From Solwaraspora sp. WMMD791 (GTDB lineage Bacteria; Actinomycetota; Actinomycetes; Mycobacteriales; Micromonosporaceae): 64,000 bases of DNA. The stretch is taken from NCBI RefSeq assembly GCF_029581195.1, contig NZ_CP120737.1, positions 744,001 through 808,000 of the forward strand, in the 5' to 3' direction. The translations under genes were made by a program, and so were the position numbers. Positions 17,407-25,928 of the stretch are shown in pieces; position 1 is the first letter of the stretch; every line of letters starts with the position of its first letter. The notes beneath the pieces are model-generated. The model did no database searches. It was not told where the DNA came from and saw nothing but the letters and a program-made list of their open reading frames with translations.

Positions 17407-19187
17407 GGACGACGTTGAGCGGGTCCTGGCGGCTGCTGGCGATGGCCTGGCGGGCGAACCGCCGCAAGACCATCGCTGCGACGGGCCTGATGGTGGCCGG
17501 TACCGTGAGCGGCCCGATGCTGGCTCTGGTGCTGGGAATGATGACCGACGCGGTCATCTCCGGACAGGCCGGCGCGGCCGTCTGGTACGGCGTCGCGGTG
17601 GCGGTCCTGGCCGTCGTGAGCCTTACCTTTGCGCACTTCTCGTACATCTTCTACCAGGAACTGGCCGAACTGGCCGAGCTCGAAGTGGTGCGGGATCTGA
17701 TCCTGCTCACCAACGGCTCCGAGGGGATCGAACACCAGGAACGCGCCGAGTACGCCGACGAACTGACGGTGCTGCACCGGGAGAGCCGTGGGCTGATCGG
17801 TGCACTGGAGTCGCTGTTCGGGATGCTAGGCCTGACCCTGGCCGTGATATTCACCGCGATCCTGCTGGCCGGCCTGAACCCGATTCTGCTGCTACTGCCG
17901 CTCGCGGCGGTGCCGCCGCTGATCTGCGGGCGCTGGGCCGAGTCGCGGATCGACCGGGCCAAGACCGAAACCGCCGAGCCGACCCGGATCGCCCTCAACC
18001 TGTTCCGGCTGTCCACCTCGGCCCGGTTCGCCGGCGAGCTGCGGGTCTTCCGGCTCCGCGACGAGCTGCGCCGGCGGCACCTGCGGGAATGGGACCGGGC
18101 GAGCCGGGGGCTGGTCCGGTCGTACGGGGTGGCATCCGTGGTCCGGACCCTCGGGCAGGTGATGTTCGGCCTGGCCTACGTCGGCGCGGTGTTGCTGGTC
18201 GTGCGGGAGGCCATCACCGGCCGCCGCACGATCGGCGACGTGGTCCTCGTCATCGTCCTCGCGACCCAGGTCAACCAGCAGGTCACCGTGGCGGTCACGC
18301 TGCTCGCCAACCTGCAGCGGATGGGCAGCATGCTGCGCCGCCTGGATTCCGTGCGGAACCTGGTCGCGGTCGACCACCCGGTGCCGGTCGACCAGGAGCC
18401 GCCGGCTCGGCTGACCACCGGGATCGAGCTTCGGGACGTGGACTTCACCTATCCGGGCACCAGCGAAGCGGTGCTGACCGGCGTGTCGCTGAGCCTGCCG
18501 GCCGGGGCCAGCGTGGCCATCGTCGGCGAGAACGGCGCCGGCAAGACCACGCTGGTCAAGCTGCTCTGTGGCCTGTACCGGCCGACCAGCGGGCAGATTC
18601 TGGTCGATGGCACCGACCTGCGCCGGATTCCGGCCGAGTCATGGCGTAGACATCTGTCGGCGGCCTTCCAGGACTTCGTCCGCTTCGAACTGCTCGCGGG
18701 CCAGGTGGTGGGTCTCGGCGACGTGACCCGGATGGGAGACGACGGCGCGGTCATCGAGGCGCTGGATCGGGCGCAGGGCAGCGACGTCCTGGAGCGGCTG
18801 GAGCACGGACTGCACACCCAGCTTGGCAAGAGCTACACCGAGGGTGCCGAGCTCTCCGGTGGTCAGTGGCAGAAGCTCGCGCTGGGCCGGGCGCTCATGC
18901 GCCAGAAGCCGTTGCTGCTGGTGCTCGACGAACCCACGTCGGCGCTGGATCCGCTGGCCGAGCATCGGTTGTTCGAGTCGTACGCCCGGCAGGCCGCGCA
19001 GCTGCGGGCCAGTACCGGGGCCATCACCCTGTTCGTCTCGCACCGCTTCTCGACGGTACGCATGGCGGATCTGATCATCGTGTTGCGCGGCGGCCGGGTG
19101 GTCGAGGCCGGCAGTCACGATGAGCTGATGCGACGCGGCGCGCTTTACGCCGATCTGTTCAGCCTTCAGGCCCAGGCCTACCGGTAG
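17403..19187 (+). CDS. ABC exporter, fused membrane and ATPase domains (second of a pair)
   Basis: The 594-residue partner of the preceding gene shares its architecture: N-terminal membrane domain (about 20-320), then Walker A VGENGAGKTT, signature LSGGQWQKLALGRAL, Walker B LLVLDEPTSALD and H-loop LFVSHRFSTV. Both ATP sites keep consensus residues, so this need not be a degenerate-site heterodimer. The ATG overlaps the upstream stop by four bases. A bidirectional terminator follows. No protease (C39) domain is present at the N-terminus, so it would not process a leader peptide itself. Confidence 0.92.
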   Translation: MRTTLSGSWRLLAMAWRANRRKTIAATGLMVAGTVSGPMLALVLGMMTDAVISGQAGAAVWYGVAVAVLAVVSLTFAHFSYIFYQELAELAELEVVRDLILLTNGSEGIEHQERAEYADELTVLHRESRGLIGALESLFGMLGLTLAVIFTAILLAGLNPILLLLPLAAVPPLICGRWAESRIDRAKTETAEPTRIALNLFRLSTSARFAGELRVFRLRDELRRRHLREWDRASRGLVRSYGVASVVRTLGQVMFGLAYVGAVLLVVREAITGRRTIGDVVLVIVLATQVNQQVTVAVTLLANLQRMGSMLRRLDSVRNLVAVDHPVPVDQEPPARLTTGIELRDVDFTYPGTSEAVLTGVSLSLPAGASVAIVGENGAGKTTLVKLLCGLYRPTSGQILVDGTDLRRIPAESWRRHLSAAFQDFVRFELLAGQVVGLGDVTRMGDDGAVIEALDRAQGSDVLERLEHGLHTQLGKSYTEGAELSGGQWQKLALGRALMRQKPLLLVLDEPTSALDPLAEHRLFESYARQAAQLRASTGAITLFVSHRFSTVRMADLIIVLRGGRVVEAGSHDELMRRGALYADLFSLQAQAYR

Positions 19188-19216
19188 ACGTGGGAAGGCG
19201 GGGATGTGTCGAGCAG

Positions 19217-19291
19217 AGCGCACCCGACCCGTGACGGGTCAGTGCGCTGCCGGAGCCAGCCCTCAATCGCACCGCGGTCGAGGGCTGGCTC
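19217..19291. terminator. Double hairpin between convergent ABC exporter and DGPF genes
   Basis: A first hairpin has outer arms AGCGCAC/GTGCGCT at 19217-19248. A second has a perfect 12-bp stem GAGCCAGCCCTC at 19253-19264 pairing with 19280-19291. They lie between convergent genes and should work in both directions. Confidence 0.7.
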
Positions 19292-19625
19292 ACCCCTGCC
19301 GGAAGGGCCGCAGCTCCAGCACGCCGTACCGGGCGACCGGATGCTTGGACGCCACCTCGATCGCCTCGTCGAGGTCGGCACACTCGATGATGTCGAAGCC
19401 GGCGATCTGCTCCTTGGTCTCGGTGAACGGGCCGTCCGCTATCAGCACCTCGCTGTTGCGGACCCGTACCGTGGTGGCATCGCTGACCCCCTGCAGTTGA
19501 CTGCCGGATAGCCAGACGTTGCGTCCGGCCACCTCCGCCCACTGCCCGGGACAATCGGATACCGCCGCATCCTCCGGCGGCAAGACCAGCGACTCGTCGA
19601 CACAGACCAGCATGAGATATTTCAT
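19290..19625 (-). CDS. YCII-related DGPF-domain protein
   Basis: The 111-residue protein starts at the ATG at 19625 after GGGAGGAG. It begins MKYLMLVCVD and contains LIADGPFTETKEQIAGFDII, the DGPF signature, followed by ADLDEAIEVASKHPVA. This ferredoxin-like fold family usually sits beside ECF42 sigma factors and is thought to function with them, although its biochemical role is open. Here the ECF42 gene is 4.7 kb away with two ABC exporter genes between, and this gene is on the opposite strand, so the pair looks split by rearrangement or insertion. Confidence 0.88.
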   Translation of the reverse strand: MKYLMLVCVDESLVLPPEDAAVSDCPGQWAEVAGRNVWLSGSQLQGVSDATTVRVRNSEVLIADGPFTETKEQIAGFDIIECADLDEAIEVASKHPVARYGVLELRPFRQG

Positions 19626-19816
19626 CGGTTCTCCTCCCGGCATCCATCTCTCACGGTACGACGGCCGGCGAGGTCGCGGATGGACAGCAGCGGCGAGTTT
19701 TCGTCGTGAGTTGGTCACGGGAATGCCCGCTCACGCTGAACTGGGTCCGAGCACCGACGCGGGCAACGGCAAGGGAAGAGATGCAGCCTGCTGCGTGTCG
19801 CGCCGATCATCACTGT

Positions 19817-20974
19817 ATGCAGCCGTTTCGCGTACAGATACCCGAGATGCAGCTGAAGGATCTCAGTCGCCGGTTGGCTGAGGCCCGCTGGCCGGAGAAG
19901 CTGCCAGACGTCGGCTGGAAGCGTGGCGTGCCGGCGAGCTACCTCAAGAACCTGGTCAATTACTGGCGCACCGACTTCGACTGGCGTGCCGTCGAGGCCT
20001 GCTTGAACGGGTACCCCCAGTACACCGCCGACTTCGACGGTACGACCATCTACTTCATGCACGTGCGTTCGCCTGAGCCGGGCGCGATGCCGATGATCAT
20101 GACGCACGGCTGGCCCGGCTCGGTCGTGGAGTTCCTGGACGTCATCGGACCGCTGACCGATCCCCGGGCCCACGGCGGCGACCCGGCAGACGCGTTCCAC
20201 CTCGTGATGCCCTCGTTACCTGGTTTCGGCTTCTCCGGGCCCAACCCGAACGTCGGCTGGAACAACCTGCGCACAGCCCAGGCGTGGGCGGAGCTGATGC
20301 GCCGGCTCGGATACGACCGCTACCTGGCTCAGGCCGCCGACTTCGGCACCGGTGTGTCGCTCACTCTCGCCGGCGTCGACGAGGAGCACGTGGCCGGGGT
20401 GCACCTCAACACGCTGCCTACCCCGCCCAGCGGCGATCCGGGCGAGCTCGACAACCTCGACGACGAGGACCGGGCCCGGCTGGCGCGGTCGGCCCGGTTC
20501 GTCCGGGAGCTCGCCGGATCGATGAAGCTCCAGGCGACCCGGCCGCACACGGTGGCGTACGCGCTGACCGACTCGCCGATCGGGCAGCTTGCCTGGATCG
20601 TCGAGAAGTACAAGGACTGGACGGACTCGGCGAGCGTTCCCGAGGACGCGGTGAACCGCGACCGCCTCCTAGCCATCGCGAGCATCTACTGGTTCACCGG
20701 CACGGCTGGCTCCTCCGCCCAGTTCTACTACGAGATCGCCGAGAACCTGCCGATCAACGTGTCCACGGGCCGGTACCCGGCGATCAAGGCGCCGCTCGGT
20801 GTGGCGGTCTTCCCGCACGCACCGTTCGTGCCGATCCGGCGCTTCGCCGATCGGGACTTCCCGTCGATCGTGCACTGGAACGAGTTCGACCGGGGCGGCA
20901 ACTTCGCCGCCCTGGAGGAGCCGGACCTGTTCATCGAGGACGTCCGGGCGTTCCGCCGACTGATCAAGGAATGA
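19817..20974 (+). CDS. Epoxide hydrolase of the EHN (N-terminal cap) family, copy 1
   Basis: A 385-residue protein with the EHN N-terminal segment (MQPFRVQIPEMQLKDLSRRL; WKRGVPASYLKNLVNYWR) followed by an alpha/beta hydrolase core: [11 protein letters not shown] at about 96-106 and nucleophile Asp175 in LAQAADFGTGVS. The elbow is AADFG rather than the usual GGDWG, so substrate or activity may differ. I start at the ATG at 19817 because the paralogue at 28913 begins at the matching residue; an in-frame ATG at 19781 closer to AAGGGAAG is possible. It is followed after one base by the cyclase gene and probably opens an operon. Confidence 0.88.
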   Translation: MQPFRVQIPEMQLKDLSRRLAEARWPEKLPDVGWKRGVPASYLKNLVNYWRTDFDWRAVEACLNGYPQYTADFDGTTIYFMHVRSPEPGAMPMIMTHGWPGSVVEFLDVIGPLTDPRAHGGDPADAFHLVMPSLPGFGFSGPNPNVGWNNLRTAQAWAELMRRLGYDRYLAQAADFGTGVSLTLAGVDEEHVAGVHLNTLPTPPSGDPGELDNLDDEDRARLARSARFVRELAGSMKLQATRPHTVAYALTDSPIGQLAWIVEKYKDWTDSASVPEDAVNRDRLLAIASIYWFTGTAGSSAQFYYEIAENLPINVSTGRYPAIKAPLGVAVFPHAPFVPIRRFADRDFPSIVHWNEFDRGGNFAALEEPDLFIEDVRAFRRLIKE

Positions 20975-20975
20975 C

Positions 20976-21914
20976 ATGACCCAGCAGCCGGCCACGACAG
21001 AGGACTTCCGGGCGCTCGGCGCGCGGCTGAGCAACTGGGGCCGCTGGGGCCCCGACGACCAGCGCGGCACCACCAACCTGATCACGCCGGAGCGGCTGGT
21101 GGCAGCGGCCGGCCTGGTCCGGCGGGGCAAGGTGTTCGACCTTGGCATCCCGTTCGACGAGAACGGGCCGCAGCCGGGCGGCGGACGGATCAATCCCGTC
21201 CACCTGATGTCGGAGACCGGTGCCGAGCAGGTGTTCCCGGGCGGGTTCCGGTTCGCCGACGACTACATCTTCATGGCGCTGCAGGGCTCATCACAGTGGG
21301 ACGCGCTGTCGCACGTGTACTACGACGACCGGATGTACAACGGCTTCCCGGCCGGCGGTGTGACCGTCAGGGGCGCCGCACACTGCGCAATCGACAAGCA
21401 GAGCCCGGGAATTGCCGGCCGTGGCGTGCTGCTGGACATCGCGGCGCTGAAGGGCGTCGACTGGCTGGAAAGCGGCACCGTCATCACTCCTGAGGATCTC
21501 GACGAGGCGGCCGCGCGGCAGGGCGGCGTCGAGGTCGGCCCGGGCGACATCCTGTTGTTCCGTACCGGCTGGCGCCGCAAGTTCCTGCGGGACGGCGACC
21601 GGAACGCGTTCATGGCGGGTGAGCCCGGCCTCGGCCAGATGTGCTGCGCCTGGCTGCGTGACCGCGACGTCGCCGCGGTCTGCTCGGACAACTGGGCCAT
21701 CGAGGTGCTTCCGGGCGAGAACCCTGACGCGCTGCTGACCGTCCACATGGTTCTCATCCGGGACATGGGCATGACGCTCGGGGAGATCCTGGACTTCGAG
21801 GAACTCGCGGCCGACTGTGAGAACGACGGTGTCTGGGAGTTCTTCTTCGTGGCACCTCCGCTGAAGGTGAGCCGGGCGGTGGCGTCGCCGATCAACCCGC
21901 TGGCGATCAAGTAG
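20976..21914 (+). CDS. Cyclase-family metal-dependent hydrolase (kynurenine formamidase-like)
   Basis: The 312-residue protein starts MTQQPATTEDFRALGARLSN directly after the epoxide hydrolase stop. It belongs to the cyclase family (PF04199): WGRWGPDDQRGTTN, the metal-site variant GSSQWDALSHVYYDD in place of HxGTHxDxPxH, and LLFRTGWRR further on. The family includes arylformamidases and cyclases of polyketide and other pathways. Direct coupling to an epoxide hydrolase suggests a shared small-molecule pathway. The exact reaction is not predictable. Confidence 0.85.
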   Translation: MTQQPATTEDFRALGARLSNWGRWGPDDQRGTTNLITPERLVAAAGLVRRGKVFDLGIPFDENGPQPGGGRINPVHLMSETGAEQVFPGGFRFADDYIFMALQGSSQWDALSHVYYDDRMYNGFPAGGVTVRGAAHCAIDKQSPGIAGRGVLLDIAALKGVDWLESGTVITPEDLDEAAARQGGVEVGPGDILLFRTGWRRKFLRDGDRNAFMAGEPGLGQMCCAWLRDRDVAAVCSDNWAIEVLPGENPDALLTVHMVLIRDMGMTLGEILDFEELAADCENDGVWEFFFVAPPLKVSRAVASPINPLAIK

Positions 21915-21991
21915 CCACTCGACCGGGCCGCTCTGTGAGTCTCTCTGCGGAGCGGCTAAATCCTGTCCCAGTGCCGCCTCGGGCGAACAGA

Positions 21992-22028
21992 ATCCGGGCT
22001 CCTCGACCATCGTCCGAGGAGCCCGGAT
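21992..22028. terminator. Bidirectional hairpin terminator
   Basis: A perfect 14-bp stem (ATCCGGGCTCCTCG) with a 9-base loop lies after the cyclase stop and downstream of the minus-strand VOC gene, so it can end transcripts from both sides. Confidence 0.75.
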
Positions 22029-22038
22029 CCCATTCCGC

Positions 22039-22176
22039 CTACAGGTTCAGGGTGTCCGGTTCGAGCTCGCTCAGCACGCGGCCGTGCAGCTCGACGTTGG
22101 TCTCGGGCTGCATCAGGGCGTGCATGTTCGTCGCATCGATGTCGTGGCCGACCTGCTGGATCGGCAGGCTCGTGGC
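22039..22176 (-). pseudogene. Short coding remnant, related to a fragment near 32.0 kb
   Basis: A minus-strand frame open from a stop at 22177-22179 to a TAG at 22039 has normal codon bias but no usable start. It reads PIQQVGHDIDATNMHALMQ then PETNV and ends EPDTLNL. A similar segment (DIQALDLHALIHPDTNV) occurs on the plus strand at about 32045-32100. The HAL-x-x-P-x-TNV core is weakly like the N-terminal HPxT element of class III aminotransferases, but I cannot assign it. It is either a C-terminal fragment or, less likely, a short peptide gene with a rare start. Confidence 0.35.
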
Positions 22177-22216
22177 TCAGCCGCACCTTGCTGCGTCACA
22201 CAACCACGGGCGGGTC

Positions 22217-22957
22217 TCACTCCTTGATGACCGACATGATGTTGCCGGCCGGGTCACGGAACCAGGCGATCAGCGGCCCGCCCTTCCGGAACACGCCGTC
22301 GTCGTCGACGCCGTCGAACTTCTCCATCTCCACGCCGCGCTCGCGCAGCCACGCCACCGCCGCGTCGATGTCATCGACCGGGAAGTTGAGCATCGTGTAG
22401 GTGGCTGGCTCGTGGTTCGGCTTGGGGTATACCAGGATCTCCCGGTTGCCGCCGACATGCAGGTGCAGCATGCCGTGCTCCTCGGTCACCGGGATCCCGA
22501 GCGTGTCGCGGTAGAACTCCTGCGCGCGGGGGATGTCGTCCACCGAGAACCCGTTGAACGCCACCGAACCCGCGAGCATCCCGGAGCCACCGCGGGCGGC
22601 GGCGAGGTACTCCGCGTTGAGCTCGATGATCTGCACGTAGTTGCCGTCCGGGTCCAGCAGCGTGCCGAACAGGCCGTCCTTACGCTCCTCCAGCGGCACC
22701 ACCCAGGACACGCCCATACTGTCGAGGTGTGCGGCTGCCCTGCGGGCATCCGTGACCTCGAAGTTGAGGATGACGCGCCCGGGTTCTACCGTCGTCGCCG
22801 CGACGTCGTCGCGATTGTCCACGAGCACGTCGAACCCGTCGAAGTCGAGAAAGCCGGACGGTTGCTGCAGCGGTTCGAACGCCTCGATGTACCAGGTGCG
22901 CAGCCGTTCCGGGTCGGCCGAACCGAGCAGAATGCTGCCGAGTCGTGGCGCTGACAC
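22217..22957 (-). CDS. Two-domain VOC (glyoxalase/bleomycin-resistance fold) protein
   Basis: The 246-residue protein begins at a GTG at 22957 with GGAGG seven bases upstream. Two beta-alpha-beta-beta-beta modules are visible: SAPRLGSILLGSADPERLRT to LLDPDGNYVQIIEL, then GSVAFNGFSVDDIPRAQEFY to WFRDPAGNIMSVIKE. The DP[DA]GN endings are typical of VOC metal sites. Such proteins act as glyoxalases, dioxygenases, isomerases or drug-binding resistance proteins. It is on the strand opposite the cyclase, just upstream of the glycosyltransferase gene on the same strand, and may belong to the same cluster. Confidence 0.88.
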   Translation of the reverse strand: MSAPRLGSILLGSADPERLRTWYIEAFEPLQQPSGFLDFDGFDVLVDNRDDVAATTVEPGRVILNFEVTDARRAAAHLDSMGVSWVVPLEERKDGLFGTLLDPDGNYVQIIELNAEYLAAARGGSGMLAGSVAFNGFSVDDIPRAQEFYRDTLGIPVTEEHGMLHLHVGGNREILVYPKPNHEPATYTMLNFPVDDIDAAVAWLRERGVEMEKFDGVDDDGVFRKGGPLIAWFRDPAGNIMSVIKE

Positions 22958-22999
22958 GTAGGACCTCCAGGTGTCGATCGATGACCTCTGGTCGTCAGC

Positions 23000-24256
23000 C
23001 TATCGAGAGATGGCGGCCGTCTTTCGCATCAACGCTGGCGTGAGTTGTACCGATCCGCCGACTCGGGCGGCCTCCGCCAGGATCTCGGCCGACCAGCGCG
23101 GCCAGAGTCCGGCCAGGCGTGACGTCAGGACCACGACATCCACGGCGTGGTCGGGCAACAGGGTGCGAATGCCGATGGCGTGGTACGTGGCACCGAGCTC
23201 GGCCACCGCGTCGGCGTCGAAGTCCAGGGTCACCGCGCCGGCCAGTTCCGCCGGTAGGCGGCGGCCCGCGCCAAACACCGCGAGGCGGCCGGGTGGTAGC
23301 TGCGGCAGCAGATCGGCCACCTCCGCCGCGACGTCGACTGACCGGGCCTGATCGATACAGCCGATCAGGAACCGGTAGTTCTCGTCCACCTCCAGCAGGT
23401 CATCGTCGTTGTTCAGCAGGTTCCAGGCCAGCTCGGTCATCGGCTCCGGGAACCTGGCCATCATCCGGCGCATGTTCACCATGACACCGGCCAGGGCGTC
23501 GGCCAGGGGGGCCCGTTCGTGGGGTGCGTGCACCGCCCAAGCGGTGCGGCTGAGCCGGAATTCGAGGCCGGCCTTGAACAATCGGAAGCCCATCTCCAGG
23601 TCGTCCAGACCCCAGAGGACTATCCCCTCGTCGAAGCCGTCCACCCGCCAGTAGTCGTCGGCGGATATGGAGAAGTTGAGCCCCCAGAGCAGGACCCACG
23701 GTGCGACCATCCGGCCGAGGTCGAAGTCGGTCTTGGCGAACGCCGCGTGCCGGGCATCGAGGAAGGCCTTCGAGTCGTGGAACCGAGCGACGACGTCCTC
23801 CGGCAGCGACTCGGCCACCGCCTCGGCCAGACCGGGGGGAGGTTCCTTCTCGAAGTCGTAGCCCCAGGTGTAGCCCACCACGACCAGCCGTTCGCCGTTG
23901 GCGTGGGCCGCGACGTGCTCGTTCAAGAAGTCCGGCCCGACGTATACGCCGCTGTCGAGAAAGACCAGCAGCGGCGCGGCGGCCAGCCGGGCGCCGGCGT
24001 TGCGGGCCAGGCACACCCGGTTGCCCTCGTCCGGCTGGAAGTGGTATTTGATCCGCAGCTGCTGCGACGCCTCTTCGACCACCGCGCGGCTACCGTCCGA
24101 CGAACCGTCGTCAGCCACGACGACCTCGAATTCGTCGGCCGGCATCCGCTGCCGGGCGAGGTTCCGCAGCGTCTCACGCAACAAGTCCCGCCGGTTGTAG
24201 GTCGGGATGACCACCGTCACCCGGGGAACCGAGCTTGCTGTCCCAGTAGCGTCCAC
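23000..24256 (-). CDS. GT2 glycosyltransferase with extra C-terminal Rossmann-like domain, copy 1
   Basis: A 418-residue protein. Residues about 10-260 are a GT-A fold: VTVVIPTYNRRDLLRETL, FEVVVADDGSSDGSR (nucleotide and metal site), LVFLDSGVYVGPDF in place of the DxD loop, and WRVDGFDEG with WGLDDLEMGFRL (the ED-like catalytic region). Residues about 310-418 add a second domain, RLAVFGAGRRLPAELAG to VVVLTSRLAGLWPRW, which recurs in the copy at 30411 and is not part of the standard GT2 fold. The start is a GTG at 24256. The acceptor is unknown. It is divergent from the aminotransferase gene. Confidence 0.85.
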   Translation of the reverse strand: MDATGTASSVPRVTVVIPTYNRRDLLRETLRNLARQRMPADEFEVVVADDGSSDGSRAVVEEASQQLRIKYHFQPDEGNRVCLARNAGARLAAAPLLVFLDSGVYVGPDFLNEHVAAHANGERLVVVGYTWGYDFEKEPPPGLAEAVAESLPEDVVARFHDSKAFLDARHAAFAKTDFDLGRMVAPWVLLWGLNFSISADDYWRVDGFDEGIVLWGLDDLEMGFRLFKAGLEFRLSRTAWAVHAPHERAPLADALAGVMVNMRRMMARFPEPMTELAWNLLNNDDDLLEVDENYRFLIGCIDQARSVDVAAEVADLLPQLPPGRLAVFGAGRRLPAELAGAVTLDFDADAVAELGATYHAIGIRTLLPDHAVDVVVLTSRLAGLWPRWSAEILAEAARVGGSVQLTPALMRKTAAISR

Positions 24257-24563
24257 TCTGCCAGCATGCCGACGGCAACCTCCGCACTCATCTCCCAGCG
24301 TGCCGTCCGCGACGCATTCATGAAGATGCCCACGTGACGACGGTTGGGTGACGCTTGCAAGGCGTCGCCCGACCCGGAGAGGGAGAAGTCGAGGTCATCC
24401 CGTTGCTGATGACGCTTCGGGCGATCAACCCTTTCCACATCAACGACGTGATTGTGGCTCGGTCTGGACACGACGCCCGGTCGCCCGAGTCGGCCTGATG
24501 ACCCGCCACAGGGCCGCCTGTTCGCACTGCAAACCAGCACATGTCGGTAAGGGGATGAGTGCT
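24257..24563. other. 307-bp divergent intergenic region
   Basis: This gap separates the minus-strand glycosyltransferase from the plus-strand aminotransferase operon and should hold both promoters. I see no clear long palindrome or coding stretch. A ribosome site (AAGGGG, 24549-24554) at its end serves the aminotransferase start. Confidence 0.4.
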
Positions 24564-25928
24564 ATGCCTGTCGTCAACGAGATGCCGCGCACGTTGCGGA
24601 ACGCGGCGGAGCTCGCCGAGACCGACCGGCGGGTGCTGGTGCATCCGCACCATCACGGCGGCCGGTCGAAGCGCATCACGATCGTCCGCGGTGACGGTTG
24701 CACGGTGTGGGACGCGTCCGGTGTGGAACTGCTGGACGTCATGGGCGCCGGCAACTGGGTCGCGCAGGTCGGGCACGGTCGGCCGGAACTGGCTGACGCG
24801 GCGGCCCGTCAGATGCGCAAGCTGGCGTACTACACCGGGTTCGACATCTTCGCCAACGACCAGTCCATCACGCTCGCGCAGCGGCTGGTCGACCTGGCCC
24901 CCGACGGACTGGACCGGGTGTTCTTCACCAACGGTGGCTCTGAGAGCGTGGAGACGGCCTTCAAGTTCGCCCGGCTCTATCACCACCACCGTGGCGAGCC
25001 CGAGCGCGTCTGGTTCATCTCGCGGAACTTCGCCTATCACGGCTCCACCTACGCCAGCGGCGCCGCGACCGGGTTCCCCGGCATTCACGCGGGCATCGGG
25101 CCGGAGTTCCCGAACGTGGCGCGGATCTCGCCCCCGCATAGCTACCGCGCGCCGGACATGTGTCCCGGCCGGGATCTCACCGACTTCCTCATCGAGGAGC
25201 TGGCCACCACCATCGAGCGGATCGGCCCCGGCAACGTGGCGGCGATGATCGGCGAGCCGGTCATGGGCGGCGCGGGGATTCTCATACCGCCTGCGGACTA
25301 CTGGCCGCGGGTCCGCGAGCTGCTGTCGCGCCACGGGATCCTGCTCATCGCCGACGAGGTCGTCACCGGTTTCGGCCGGACCGGCGCCTGGTACGACTCG
25401 GCCGAGCGCGGTATGCAGGCCGACCTGGTGACCGTAGCGAAGGGCCTCACCAGCGGCTACGCCCCGCTGGGGGCGGTGCTCATGAGCGACGCGATCGCCG
25501 AGACGATCGCCGGCGGCGACACGTATCTGTTCCACGGTCACACCTACTCCGGCCACGCCACCGCCTGCGCGGTCGCGCACGCCAATCTCGACCTGCTTGA
25601 GCAGGAAGGCCTGGTGGATCGATCCCGCACGGTCGGCACGTGGCTGCGCGAGGCATTGGCCCCCCTGGCCGACCTGCCCGAGGTCGGCGAGGTGCGGGTA
25701 GCCGGCGCCACCGCCGGCGTGGAACTGGTGGCCGACCGGGACACCCGGGAACCGTTGATGGCCGACTGGGTCACCGTCGCCCTGCGCGACGAGCACCACG
25801 TGGCTGCCCGGGAGTACGGCAACACCCTCGTCATGGCCCCGCCGCTGGTCATCTCCCGGCCCGAGGTCGACCGCGCCGCGCAGGCGCTGGCCGACGTGCT
25901 GCGCCGCCGACCCGCCAGGCACTCGTGA
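24564..25928 (+). CDS. Class III (PLP-dependent) aminotransferase
   Basis: The 454-residue protein starts at the ATG at 24564, nine bases after AAGGGG; an ATG at 24555 is too close to that site. It has the fold-type I aminotransferase pattern: FFTNGGSESVETAFKFAR, IGEPVMGGAGILIPP, the PLP-anchoring LLIADEVVTGFGRTG and the Schiff-base Lys in LVTVAKGLTSGYAPLGAV, then LFHGHTYSGHATACA. The group includes omega-transaminases and beta-alanine or diamine aminotransferases. Its stop shares one base with the ATG of the GMC oxidoreductase (TGATG), so an amine or aldehyde and an alcohol oxidation may act in sequence. Confidence 0.93.
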   Translation: MPVVNEMPRTLRNAAELAETDRRVLVHPHHHGGRSKRITIVRGDGCTVWDASGVELLDVMGAGNWVAQVGHGRPELADAAARQMRKLAYYTGFDIFANDQSITLAQRLVDLAPDGLDRVFFTNGGSESVETAFKFARLYHHHRGEPERVWFISRNFAYHGSTYASGAATGFPGIHAGIGPEFPNVARISPPHSYRAPDMCPGRDLTDFLIEELATTIERIGPGNVAAMIGEPVMGGAGILIPPADYWPRVRELLSRHGILLIADEVVTGFGRTGAWYDSAERGMQADLVTVAKGLTSGYAPLGAVLMSDAIAETIAGGDTYLFHGHTYSGHATACAVAHANLDLLEQEGLVDRSRTVGTWLREALAPLADLPEVGEVRVAGATAGVELVADRDTREPLMADWVTVALRDEHHVAAREYGNTLVMAPPLVISRPEVDRAAQALADVLRRRPARHS

